Source: JAHFUI01 sp041485905 | GTDB lineage: Bacteria; Acidobacteriota; Vicinamibacteria; Vicinamibacterales; CAVVIG01 | Assembly: GCA_041485905.1 (NCBI GenBank) | Contig: JBGPKK010000081.1 | Location: 1 to 20,446 of the forward strand | Reading direction: 5' to 3' | Length of the DNA stretch: 20,446 nucleotides | Part shown: positions 7,112 to 14,431 of the stretch, in pieces | Layout: each line of letters begins with the position of its first letter | How positions within the stretch are numbered: the first letter of the stretch is position 1 | Position numbers and translations under genes: made by a program | Notes under the pieces: generated by a model | Database searches by the model: none | What the model was told of the DNA's origin: nothing | What the model saw: the letters and a program-made list of their open reading frames with translations, nothing else

Positions 7112-8665
7112 TCAATTCAGCTGGACGCCGATGTCGTCGCCCCCGAGCGCGGCGCGATCGGGGGCCTGCCGGAACGGCGTGTCCACGATCCCGTTTGGAC
7201 CGGCCGACAGCACCCACCGGGCGATGCCCGGAGGAGGAGGATGGGTTGCGCCGGGCCCCGCCGGCGTCGGGTAAATCAGGTAATGATTCCCCCAGGGATC
7301 CGGGGCGAGGCTCAGGTCCAGATGCGCGGCTGATGCGCTGATCGCGATGACCTGACGCCAGTCACTCCCCTGTGGAATCTCAGGGTTGGCGCCGGGCCCG
7401 ACAAGAATGGCGTCGGGCGGATATCCGGCGCCGCCCGTTCGCAGCGAGGCGGCGATCGCCGCCACATCCGCCCTGGCGCGAGCGATGCGGCCTCGGTGGA
7501 CGCGGCTGGCGATATTCCACGGCACGATGACGCTCAACAGGAGAATGAATGACAGGGCAATGACGAGCTGGACGCCTGTGAGCCCCGCACGAGGCCGGCG
7601 TCCGCCGGGCTGTCGCCGCGCAATAGCGCTCGCCCCAGTCAGGAAGAACGACGAGATGCCGGCGCTCCACGCGGAGTGGATCGTCAGAAACGCCGCGGCT
7701 GCCGGGATGACGAGGCGCCACCGACCAGCCGCGGCGTGTATGCCCGCCATTGTGAGGGCCACGACGTACGCGGCCAGCAGCGCGGCGGACACAGGCCGCA
7801 CGACCGGAAAGAGCGCCGCGGCGACACCCAGCAGCAGCCACACCGGAAGAAAAAGCGCGGGCACAGCCTGACGGATCCGGATCGATCTCGGATGCTGGCG
7901 CAGCATCCGCCCTTTCCACCACCCGTAGCGGAAGTACTGGCGCGCGAGCGCCGCCAGCGTCGGCCGGGCGAAATATTCGGACCGGATCGCCGTGTCGATC
8001 ACGACGCTTCCGCCGGCCTGACGAGTGCGGTAGTTGAACTCGTAATCTTCGTTGACGAGCAGCTGCTCGTTGTAGCCGCCGATCTTCTCCCAGTGCGATC
8101 GCCGGAAGCCGCCGAACGGGACGGTGTCCACCTGCCGCCGCTCGATTCCCCCGCTGGCGCCCAGCCGGTACGCGGCGTCGCCGGCGCCCATCGGGTGGGC
8201 CACCGCTTTGGCGATGGCCGCGGCCACGCTGCCGGGTCCGCCCGGCAGAATCTGCCAGACGCCGCCGACGACGGCCGCATCCGTTTCGTCAAGCGCCCGC
8301 AGTGCGTGGCGGATGTAGTCGGACGCGGGCCTGGAATGGGAATCCATGCGGACGATGACGTCCGACCGGCTCGCCGAAATGCCGGCATTGAGGGCCGCCG
8401 GTATGTTCGCCCCGTCCGCGGTCACCACCCGCATGGGAAAATCGGGGTGGCGCGAACCGTACTCGCGAACCACGTCCATTGTCCCGTCGACGGACCCGCC
8501 GTCGACGATGATGACTTCGTCGATCGCGCAGTCCTGCGCGCGGACCGCGTCCAGCGTGCCCGCGATGTATGGCGCCTCGTTACGGCAGGGGATCACCACG
8601 GAGATCTGAACATCGACGCCTGCACGCCTGCGGGAATTCAGCGTCTGGCCGGCTAGTGTCGACAT
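7112..8665 (-). CDS. Family 2 glycosyltransferase (ExoA-like) fused to a pseudopilin (GspG-like) C-terminal domain
   Basis: The product is 517 residues. Residues 21-230 form a GT-A fold: ISVVIPCRNE (21-30), VIIVDGGSVDGT (51-62), a DxD-like MDSH (107-110), GASGGIERR (169-177) and the acceptor-site ED in VNEDYEF (204-210). Three hydrophobic segments follow (about 268-290, 292-312 and 318-345), as in membrane GT2s of exopolysaccharide pathways. After a basic stretch (350-360) there is a pilin-like start, GLTGVQLVIALSFILLLS (361-378), with Gln where type IV pilins have Glu5, then ARARADVAAIAASL. The C-terminus carries the major-pseudopilin signature DPWGN (456-460) and VLSAGPNGIVDT (485-496). The frame is continuous. 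The ATG abuts the TGA of the gene upstream (TGAATG), with GGGAGG (8678-8673) 7 bases before it, so the start is firm and coupled. It probably adds a sugar to a lipid-linked glycan at the inner membrane; the role of the pilin-like tail is unknown. Confidence 0.85.
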   Translation of the reverse strand: MSTLAGQTLNSRRRAGVDVQISVVIPCRNEAPYIAGTLDAVRAQDCAIDEVIIVDGGSVDGTMDVVREYGSRHPDFPMRVVTADGANIPAALNAGISASRSDVIVRMDSHSRPASDYIRHALRALDETDAAVVGGVWQILPGGPGSVAAAIAKAVAHPMGAGDAAYRLGASGGIERRQVDTVPFGGFRRSHWEKIGGYNEQLLVNEDYEFNYRTRQAGGSVVIDTAIRSEYFARPTLAALARQYFRYGWWKGRMLRQHPRSIRIRQAVPALFLPVWLLLGVAAALFPVVRPVSAALLAAYVVALTMAGIHAAAGRWRLVIPAAAAFLTIHSAWSAGISSFFLTGASAIARRQPGGRRPRAGLTGVQLVIALSFILLLSVIVPWNIASRVHRGRIARARADVAAIAASLRTGGAGYPPDAILVGPGANPEIPQGSDWRQVIAISASAAHLDLSLAPDPWGNHYLIYPTPAGPGATHPPPPGIARWVLSAGPNGIVDTPFRQAPDRAALGGDDIGVQLN

Positions 8666-10147
8666 TCACCGTCCTCCCAGCCGGAACACGGTGCCAGCCG
8701 TGCGCAGCAGGATGCGCAGATCGAACAGCATCGACCGGTGCTTCAAGTAGTAGAGATCGTACTCCAGCTTCTGCACCGCATCTTCGACCGAGTCCCCATA
8801 TCGATAGTTCACCTGCGCCCATCCGGTCAGCCCTGGACGCACGATGAGCCGGGTCCGGTAGAACGGGATGTCGCGCGCGAGCATCACAACGAGCTCCGGT
8901 CGCTCGGGCCGCGGGCCGACGAGGCTCATCTCGCCGCGCAGCACGTTGACGAGATTCGGCAGCTCGTCGAGGCGCAGCTTGCGCAGCAGACGGCCGACCC
9001 GGGTAATTCGTGTGTCGCCGGCCTTGCTCCATTTCGGCCCCGTCTCGCGCTCCGCATCCTGCACCATCGTCCGGAACTTGAACATCACGAATTCCCGGCC
9101 GGCGCGGCCTCTCCGCACCTGGCGGAAAAAGATCGGCCGCCCCGAGTCCAGCCAGATGGCGAGCGCGATGAAGGGCGTAAGCACCAGGAGCCCGACAAGC
9201 CCCAGCGCGGCGCCCACCAGGTCGGCTGCGCGCTTGGCGACGAGCGACGAGTCCTTCGCGCGCACCGACTCGACGAACGATGTGAAGAGCCAGCTCGATT
9301 CAAGGTGCTGCACGGGCACACGGTGCAGCAGGTCCTCGTAGACCTGCGGCATCGTCACGATCTCGATGCCAAGCTCCTGGCATTCGACCAGCGCCGAAAA
9401 CAGATCGGACTGTGCGCCCGCATGGGCCAGGACGATCTCGTTGACTTCGAGCTCGCGCGCGCAGTCGAGCAGCGGCGTCGATCGGTCGACGACGGGCAGC
9501 CCCTCGACGCTCGAACCCGTCTCGACGGCTCCCGCCGCGTCGGGATCGATCGGGAGCGATCGCGCTCTATAGCCGGCAGTCGTCTCGGCGCGAGCGCCAG
9601 GAGCGTCGAGCAGCGCGACGACGGTGCTGTTGCGAAAGTCGAAGTCGCGTAGCAGGCGCAGCGCGGTCAATCCGGGCTCGCCGGCTCCGACGATGAGCAC
9701 GCGCCTGGCAAACAGATCCCGGCTGAAGAACCACGCGAAGATCAGCCGCCACGCGAGGACCAGCAGGAACCCGTCCCACAACACGTAGAGTCCCATCAGA
9801 CGCGGGAGTTGGTAGCGCGGCGAGTAGAAATACAGTGCCAGATACGCGCCGAGCAGCAGCGCAGCCGCCTGTACAAGCCGCACGACCGTATCGAAGACGG
9901 AGAGCGAGATGCGCACCCCGTAGGCGGGCGCGAGGGCGATCGCCCAGGCCGGCACGGCGAGAAACCAGATCGCGCGAGCGCTCACGAAGGTGGTTGAAAA
10001 CGGGAACCCCGCGGTGAGGGACCAGAGCCACAGAGACGTCAGGACGGCGGCGGCCAGCGCGGCCAGATCGCCGATCAGGATGACCGCTTTGTGTTCCGAA
10101 CGCTGCAGGGCGCGGCCGGTCAGGCGCGACCTCCCCGGTGCCGCCAC
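8666..10147 (-). CDS. Polyprenyl-phosphate glycosylphosphotransferase (exopolysaccharide initiating sugar transferase)
   Basis: It transfers a sugar 1-phosphate from a nucleotide sugar to undecaprenyl phosphate, the first step of repeat-unit assembly at the inner membrane. From the GTG at 10147 the product is 493 residues. Four N-terminal transmembrane segments span about 21-42, 57-78, 85-108 and 117-140. A Rossmann-like nucleotide-binding domain follows, with VLIVGAGEPG at 150-159. A hydrophobic segment (311-333) leads into the catalytic bacterial sugar transferase domain, with KFRTM (357-361), LDELPN (393-398), GPRPE (411-415) and PGLTGWAQVN (438-447). Size and layout match WbaP/EpsB-type enzymes. 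The sugar cannot be told from sequence. The start is uncertain: the GTG has no clear ribosome-binding site, whereas a CTG at 10123 does. The frame stays open further upstream to 10687, but that stretch is Arg-rich antigene-like sequence inside the neighbour. Confidence 0.9.
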   Translation of the reverse strand: MAAPGRSRLTGRALQRSEHKAVILIGDLAALAAAVLTSLWLWSLTAGFPFSTTFVSARAIWFLAVPAWAIALAPAYGVRISLSVFDTVVRLVQAAALLLGAYLALYFYSPRYQLPRLMGLYVLWDGFLLVLAWRLIFAWFFSRDLFARRVLIVGAGEPGLTALRLLRDFDFRNSTVVALLDAPGARAETTAGYRARSLPIDPDAAGAVETGSSVEGLPVVDRSTPLLDCARELEVNEIVLAHAGAQSDLFSALVECQELGIEIVTMPQVYEDLLHRVPVQHLESSWLFTSFVESVRAKDSSLVAKRAADLVGAALGLVGLLVLTPFIALAIWLDSGRPIFFRQVRRGRAGREFVMFKFRTMVQDAERETGPKWSKAGDTRITRVGRLLRKLRLDELPNLVNVLRGEMSLVGPRPERPELVVMLARDIPFYRTRLIVRPGLTGWAQVNYRYGDSVEDAVQKLEYDLYYLKHRSMLFDLRILLRTAGTVFRLGGR

Positions 10148-11181
10148 GCGAACATGCCGGCGGTCAGCTCTCGAGGCGCACAGACCAGCAGCACGGCGCC
10201 GGCGAGAACTTTCGGGACGTGGGCGATGGCGTACAGCACAATCGCGTAGGCGAGCGCGAACTGATGATCTACCGAATACGCGCTGAGCGTCAGCACCGTG
10301 ATGTAATGGAAAACACCGATGTTGCCAGGCACCGAGACAACCGTGTTCCCGACCTGCAGGGTGACGAGCAGCAACAGCGCGGCCACGAGAGGCAATTTCA
10401 GATGGAAGGCGACGAAGAGGAGATAGTTGGTGCTTGCTGCCAGCACCAGGACGAGCAGGGAAAGGAGCCCTGCCACTGCGCTCGCCTTCCAACTCGACAC
10501 GACGCGTGAACCTTCCAGTCCTGTTTCCGCCAGATGGACGAGGCGCCGGCCAAACGTTGACGGCAGCCACGCGGCGCCGCGTATGACGCCCTGCATGATC
10601 CAACGTCTTCGAGCAGCCAGGACCAGGACGCTTGTCGCCGCTAAAGCGCCCGTTGCCGCCAGCACGCGGCCGGGTGACTGAACCCACGGTGGAACGGCAG
10701 CGAGAACCAACAGCGCCACCGCGGCGAGGCCGAAGCTCGTGAGGTCGGCCAGTTTCTCGACGCCGATCGTTCCAAGCGCACGTCCCACCGGGATGTCTTC
10801 AGATCGACTCAGCCAGTAGGCGCGCGCCATCTCGCCGAGCCTGAGCGGCAGCATGATGTTCAGCATTTGTCCGATGAGAAATGCCGCGGCAAGACTGGAC
10901 CATGACAGACCCGTGCTCTCGGGATGAAAGAGCAGACGCCAGCGAACGACGCCGACGGCCACGGTCAGTATGACCGAGCCCAGCGCCACCCCGATCCAGA
11001 AGACATCAGCGCCAGAGAGCGCCGTGCGCAACCCGCCGATGACTGCGCCACGAAGAGCGAGCCACAGGGCCACACCGCCAACGATCAGGCCGAGACCGAG
11101 GCGCAGCAGATCGCGAAAGACGCCAGGCGGAGCTGCCCGACCAAGCCCAACCTCGGATGGTGCGTTCACAGTGTAGGGCAC
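10120..11181 (-). CDS. Lysylphosphatidylglycerol synthase TM-region (UPF0104/AglD-like) flippase-domain membrane protein
   Basis: The product is 353 residues with about eight hydrophobic segments, the size of stand-alone members of the LPG_synthase_TM family (PF03706). Family-like motifs are LPLRLGEMAR (111-120), VEKLADL (141-147) and VSVPGNIGVFHYITV (282-296). Family members are membrane proteins found with lipid-linked glycan synthesis; several are thought to move or modify lipid-linked substrates, but the biochemical role of this subgroup is not settled. The start is a GTG at 11181, with another GTG at 11169; neither has a strong ribosome-binding site. It is the first gene of a three-gene minus-strand unit with the glycosylphosphotransferase and the GT2, and overlaps the former by 4 or 28 bases depending on that gene's start. 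No MprF catalytic domain is attached, so lysyl transfer is unlikely. Confidence 0.8.
   Translation of the reverse strand: MPYTVNAPSEVGLGRAAPPGVFRDLLRLGLGLIVGGVALWLALRGAVIGGLRTALSGADVFWIGVALGSVILTVAVGVVRWRLLFHPESTGLSWSSLAAAFLIGQMLNIMLPLRLGEMARAYWLSRSEDIPVGRALGTIGVEKLADLTSFGLAAVALLVLAAVPPWVQSPGRVLAATGALAATSVLVLAARRRWIMQGVIRGAAWLPSTFGRRLVHLAETGLEGSRVVSSWKASAVAGLLSLLVLVLAASTNYLLFVAFHLKLPLVAALLLLVTLQVGNTVVSVPGNIGVFHYITVLTLSAYSVDHQFALAYAIVLYAIAHVPKVLAGAVLLVCAPRELTAGMFAWRHRGGRA
10121..10136 (-). promoter_or_regulatory. Shine-Dalgarno plus possible CTG start for the glycosylphosphotransferase
   Basis: The minus strand has GGGGAGG (10136-10130), 6 bases, then CTG (10123-10121), whose last two bases overlap the TGA (10122-10120) of the upstream gene. 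This CTGA has the same geometry as the ATGA and GTGA overlaps elsewhere in the locus. It would give a protein 8 residues shorter (485 residues) that still keeps all membrane segments. CTG is a rare start codon, so the call is tentative. Confidence 0.35.
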
Positions 11182-11253
11182 ACTCGAAAAACGACAGTCA
11201 CAATCGAATCGGGGCAGTTGGGCGAATCAGGCTGTTGGCGCTCAGCTACATTA

Positions 11254-11267
11254 GTGCGTAAGCGCAC
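11254..11267. promoter_or_regulatory. Short inverted repeat in a divergent promoter region; possible operator
   Basis: GTGCG and CGCAC flank a TAAG centre (11254-11267). The site is midway in the 157-base gap between divergent genes starting at 11181 and 11339. No T-tract follows on either strand, so it does not look like a terminator. Symmetry and position suggest a transcription-factor site, but 5-base arms can arise by chance. I see no convincing -35/-10 pair in this gap. Confidence 0.25.
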
Positions 11268-11338
11268 ATACCGGGTAACCTGTGGCGCGGGCCTTTCCTG
11301 CCCCGCCTCGCCGGCCCGGAAGGCTGGAGAAACCAAGA

Positions 11339-11626
11339 GTGATCGATGTACGGTTTGTCATAGCCCACAGCCTGTGGATTCTGGGGGCGGCAGTGGTGCT
11401 CGCCGCGTTCAGCTACTACGACTGGTGGGCGCGAGAGCAGGGCCGGGGTCGGCGTGACGTGTTCCTTACAGCACGAGGCTGGAAGATGAGCCTGGCTGGC
11501 GGTCTGCTGCTTGTCGCCTCCGGCTTTCTGCTCATGGGGAGTACGCGCTGGTGGGAACGAGGGCTCTGGCTATTGGTCTGGGCGGGCACCGCGGTCAACT
11601 TGTGGCGGCTGCGAAAGGCGACCTGA
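11339..11626 (+). CDS. Small three-helix membrane protein of unknown function
   Basis: I do not recognise a family. The GTG at 11339 gives 95 residues; GGAG lies about 9 bases upstream. Translation from the in-frame GTG at 11282 would add a Pro/Arg-rich segment that looks non-coding. There are three hydrophobic stretches: about 6-25 (FVIAHSLWILGAAVVLAAF), 50-66 (SLAGGLLLVASGFLLMG) and 72-89 (ERGLWLLVWAGTAVNLW), separated by an Arg-rich loop (31-37) that should be cytoplasmic. It is one of only two plus-strand genes in the polysaccharide locus, divergent from the flippase-like gene and convergent with the Wzz-like gene, 15 bases between stops. A polysaccharide-related role is only a guess from location. 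Confidence 0.6.
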   Translation: MIDVRFVIAHSLWILGAAVVLAAFSYYDWWAREQGRGRRDVFLTARGWKMSLAGGLLLVASGFLLMGSTRWWERGLWLLVWAGTAVNLWRLRKAT

Positions 11627-11641
11627 TTGCGCAGACACCAA

Positions 11642-13120
11642 CTATTCGCCGGCAGCAATCGCGGGCCACAGTCGAGTGTGCACCAGGGCCCCGAGAACCG
11701 CGAGCGTCAAGCTGACGAAAAAGACAAGGGCAATTGTCGTCGCGTAAGTCGCCAGCGTAAACGAGCGCACGACCTCGACGGCCCCCGGCTTCTCTGTACG
11801 ATACAGGGCAGGACCTGCCCGGAACGCCGTGCGCGACCACTCCTCATATAGGCCGTTGAACTGGCGCGTCAAGTCTTTGCCTTCGGTCACAATCTCGTTG
11901 AGCCTCGAACCGAGCTCGGCGGCGGAAGAACCTGAACCTCCACTCTTGAGCGTCGCCAGCAATTGCTTGTAGTGGTTCACGACGGATTCATACTCGACCG
12001 CATCGAGCGACGCCTTCACCATCGCGCGGGTCAGCTCCTGGCGAAACGTGGTGTTCGGCCCAGCCATTTCCAGGATGCGATCGATGAACGTCCGATCGAT
12101 TTGTGGCGTCAAGCTTTGAACATCGGCCGCACCCTGCGGCCTTTGAGACTCTCCCCGTGCCGGGTTCGGCTGGGGCACGGCGCCCGAATACTCTCGCAGC
12201 GCATCCAGGTTGGCCCGCGCCCGATTCTGAGCCACCTGCTGCTGACTCGTGGCAGTCGCCAGCGTGTCCTCGACCCAACGAACAGAGTCGCGGTCCCGGT
12301 CGGCGCCAACGGAGGTCATCAGCGACTCCAGGTGCGCGTGCTCCAGATCCTCCATCCGGGCCTTGACCTCGGCCAGCGAGACGCGCTGCTCACCAAAACG
12401 GATCAGCTCGGCTCCAGGAAGCGCCTCGACTTCGGCGATGTTGCGAATCACCCTGTCGATGTTCGTCCAGACCAGGTTCGCCCGCACAAAGAGCGACTGC
12501 TTGCCGACCGCCGCGACGTCGAGAACGTTAGGCGTGAGCACTCTCACTCGCTGCTTCAACACTCCCCGCTTGGATTCCGCGTCGTTGGCCCATGTGAGAA
12601 GAACGTCGTCGAGCATTTTCAGGGCCACCGCCGCAGGCAGTGTGCGACAGGCGGTGGGCCGAATGAAGGTCAACGCGTACTGTACCGGCGCGCTGGCTCG
12701 CCGGGCGAGGTACTCGTCCAGGATCCGCTGGCGATCAACCGTGGTCAGCTTTGTGTCCGCCAGTCTGGACTGATAGTCCAAGTCGATCAACTGAAGCTCG
12801 GCCGAGCCCTGCTCGACGAAGAAGGCCGAACGGAAATCATTCCGGGCGCAGAAATCCTGGATCTTGTTCCCGTCAAACGCTTGATCGAGCACTGATGGAT
12901 CGACGACGTCGGAGGGCGCGAAGGGAAGTGCATTCGGATACTTGCCCACTGCCGCGCCCTCGAACGTGGGGCGGAACTCCAGCGAGGCCGTCCAGCGCGC
13001 CGGTAGCCAGAAGTAAAGGATTCCTGAGAGCAAAATCGCAAGAGCCGTCATCGCCAACGTCGTGACCACCAGAAAGCGCCGATGGCCCCAGAGAGGCCTC
13101 AGCAGGCCACCGATCGACAT
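11642..13120 (-). CDS. Wzz-type polysaccharide chain-length determinant / co-polymerase without kinase domain
   Basis: This is an inner-membrane protein expected to set glycan chain length with a Wzy polymerase. From the ATG at 13120 it has 492 residues: the Wzz-like start MSIGGLLRPLWGHRRFLVV, transmembrane helix 1 at about 15-41, a long periplasmic region rich in charged helices (likely coiled coil), and helix 2 at about 458-481. It ends soon after, so the fused BY-kinase of Wzc/GumC-type proteins is absent, and no separate kinase is visible here. The Pro-rich motif usually preceding helix 2 in Wzz is poorly conserved (RTEKPGAVEVV). I prefer 13120 because GGAG lies 5 bases upstream and the N-terminus matches family form; an ATG at 13159 and a TTG at 13168 are alternatives. 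It is the last gene of the heptose operon. Confidence 0.75.
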   Translation of the reverse strand: MSIGGLLRPLWGHRRFLVVTTLAMTALAILLSGILYFWLPARWTASLEFRPTFEGAAVGKYPNALPFAPSDVVDPSVLDQAFDGNKIQDFCARNDFRSAFFVEQGSAELQLIDLDYQSRLADTKLTTVDRQRILDEYLARRASAPVQYALTFIRPTACRTLPAAVALKMLDDVLLTWANDAESKRGVLKQRVRVLTPNVLDVAAVGKQSLFVRANLVWTNIDRVIRNIAEVEALPGAELIRFGEQRVSLAEVKARMEDLEHAHLESLMTSVGADRDRDSVRWVEDTLATATSQQQVAQNRARANLDALREYSGAVPQPNPARGESQRPQGAADVQSLTPQIDRTFIDRILEMAGPNTTFRQELTRAMVKASLDAVEYESVVNHYKQLLATLKSGGSGSSAAELGSRLNEIVTEGKDLTRQFNGLYEEWSRTAFRAGPALYRTEKPGAVEVVRSFTLATYATTIALVFFVSLTLAVLGALVHTRLWPAIAAGE

Positions 13121-13176
13121 TTCGTCTCCGTCTTCTGAAAACGTATCCCGGTCCACCATACCCTCCAACCTTCCAG

Positions 13177-13890
13177 CTACAACGCGAAACCGGCCTTCTG
13201 CGCATCGTCGTGGAACATCTTGACCGTTTCGAGCGAGTACTCGTCGAGGCCCTTGCCAACGAGCGAGAGCTTCTTCAGGATGTCGTTGGTCACCGTGATG
13301 ATGTGGCAGCCGATGGCGTGGGCCTGGAACACGTTGAGCAGCTCGCGCGGACTGGCCCAGATGAGCTCGGCCTTCGGTTCGAGCTTCAGGAGCTCCATCG
13401 CCGCCGCCATGTGTGGCACCGGGTCGCGGCCGGTATCGGCGATGCGGCCCGCGAAGACCGATACATTCGACGCTGCCCCGCCTTTGAGCGCCGCCACGAC
13501 ATCGCGGACCTGGTCGAGGCCCATGATGGCGGTCACATTGAGCTTCACACCCGCGTGCGAGAGCCGGTGAACCAGGTCGTATGCCGGCTGTCGCTTCGTA
13601 TTGGTCACAGGAATCTTCACGTACACGTGTTCGCCCCAGGTGGCAATCTCGCGAGCCTGCCGTTCCATGTCGGTGAACTCGTCCGAGAACACTTCAAAGG
13701 AGATCGGGCGGTCCGGGATCGCCGCCAGCACCTGTTTCGCGAAGGCACGATAGTCGGCGACGCCCGCCTTGCGCATCAGGGTGGGATTGGTCGTGAATCC
13801 CTTGATGTGTGGCTCGCGGTACATCGCCAGCATGCTATCCAGATCGGCACCGTCGGCAAAGATCTTCGTGTTCAGGTCGACTAGCTTCAT
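13177..13890 (-). CDS. Transaldolase-family (fructose-6-phosphate aldolase/transaldolase-like) enzyme
   Basis: The 237-residue product fits the short class of the family. Schiff-base aldolase features are visible: GFTTNPTL (31-38), FEVF (65-68), the likely catalytic Lys92 in VYVKIPVTNT (89-98), LNVTAI (117-122), SVFAGRIADTG (144-154) and WASPRE (178-183). Transaldolases interconvert fructose 6-phosphate plus erythrose 4-phosphate with sedoheptulose 7-phosphate plus glyceraldehyde 3-phosphate; some short members instead cleave fructose 6-phosphate. It starts 4 bases after gmhB ends, in an operon whose other enzymes turn sedoheptulose 7-phosphate into GDP-heptose. I therefore infer that it supplies that precursor. 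Substrate specificity cannot be read from sequence alone. The ATG at 13890 has no strong Shine-Dalgarno and may rely on coupling. Confidence 0.85.
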   Translation of the reverse strand: MKLVDLNTKIFADGADLDSMLAMYREPHIKGFTTNPTLMRKAGVADYRAFAKQVLAAIPDRPISFEVFSDEFTDMERQAREIATWGEHVYVKIPVTNTKRQPAYDLVHRLSHAGVKLNVTAIMGLDQVRDVVAALKGGAASNVSVFAGRIADTGRDPVPHMAAAMELLKLEPKAELIWASPRELLNVFQAHAIGCHIITVTNDILKKLSLVGKGLDEYSLETVKMFHDDAQKAGFAL

Positions 13891-13894
13891 GGGG

Positions 13895-14431
13895 TCAATC
13901 GCCTGAGCAGGGCCGCGTCAGAATCCACTCCGCCGCTTCGCTCAGTGATGCTACACGCGCGTCGGGCTCGTTTGGTATCACTTCATCGTACTCATAATCG
14001 ACCAGAATTGTCGCGCGGCAGCCGGCGGCGCGGCCTGCCTCGATGTCCCGCCAACGGTCTCCGACCATCACGCTGGCTGCCACGTCGGTCGTGGGCGGAT
14101 CCATCAGCAATCCGGGCCGTGGCTTCCGGCACGCGCAGGCATCCCGGTCGTCGTGCGGGCACACGCGAAACTCGTCTATGGGGAGTATCGCCGCCATGCG
14201 GGTGTGAATGGCATCAACGGCCGCGCGCGTCGTCGTCCCTCGTGCGATGTCAGGCTGGTTGGTGACCACGACCAGCACATAGCCAGCGGCCTTCAGGCGC
14301 GCCAGCGCGCTGGCAGCGCCCGGAAGAATCTCGAGCTCGTCCACGCTCGCCGGCGGATACGGCTTGCCCCCGCGCACTGCCGCCCTGTTCAACACGCCGT
14401 CGCGATCCAGAAAGACCGCGCGCGGTTTCAC
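13895..14431 (-). CDS. gmhB: D-glycero-D-manno-heptose 1,7-bisphosphate 7-phosphatase (HAD family, GmhB-like)
   Basis: It removes the 7-phosphate from heptose 1,7-bisphosphate in the cytoplasm. The 178-residue product is close to the usual GmhB length. HAD motifs are FLDRDGVLN (7-15, nucleophile Asp9 and acid/base Asp11), VTNQ (56-59), Lys103 in CRKPRPG and VGDRWRDIEAG (123-133). A Cys-His...Cys-Cys set (C91, H93, C99, C101) matches the zinc-binding loop that marks GmhB among HisB-N-type phosphatases. The start is a GTG at 14431 whose bases overlap the TGA of gmhA (GTGA); the open frame upstream lies inside gmhA and is not coding. Neighbouring gmhA, hddA and hddC support the heptose assignment over histidinol phosphatase. 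Confidence 0.85.
   Translation of the reverse strand: MKPRAVFLDRDGVLNRAAVRGGKPYPPASVDELEILPGAASALARLKAAGYVLVVVTNQPDIARGTTTRAAVDAIHTRMAAILPIDEFRVCPHDDRDACACRKPRPGLLMDPPTTDVAASVMVGDRWRDIEAGRAAGCRATILVDYEYDEVIPNEPDARVASLSEAAEWILTRPCSGD

Noticed and set aside
7676..8656. Plus-strand open frame opposite the GT2 gene
   Set aside because: Low-complexity Arg/His/Asp-rich translation without motifs, opposite a gene with clear GT2 and pseudopilin signatures.
10148..10687. 540-base upstream extension of the glycosylphosphotransferase frame
   Set aside because: It lies inside the conserved flippase-like gene, is Arg-rich and has no domain. Family members begin just before the first membrane helix.
10120..11181. 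MprF lysylphosphatidylglycerol synthase
   Set aside because: Only the membrane region is present; the cytoplasmic aminoacyl-transfer domain is missing and the context is glycan assembly.
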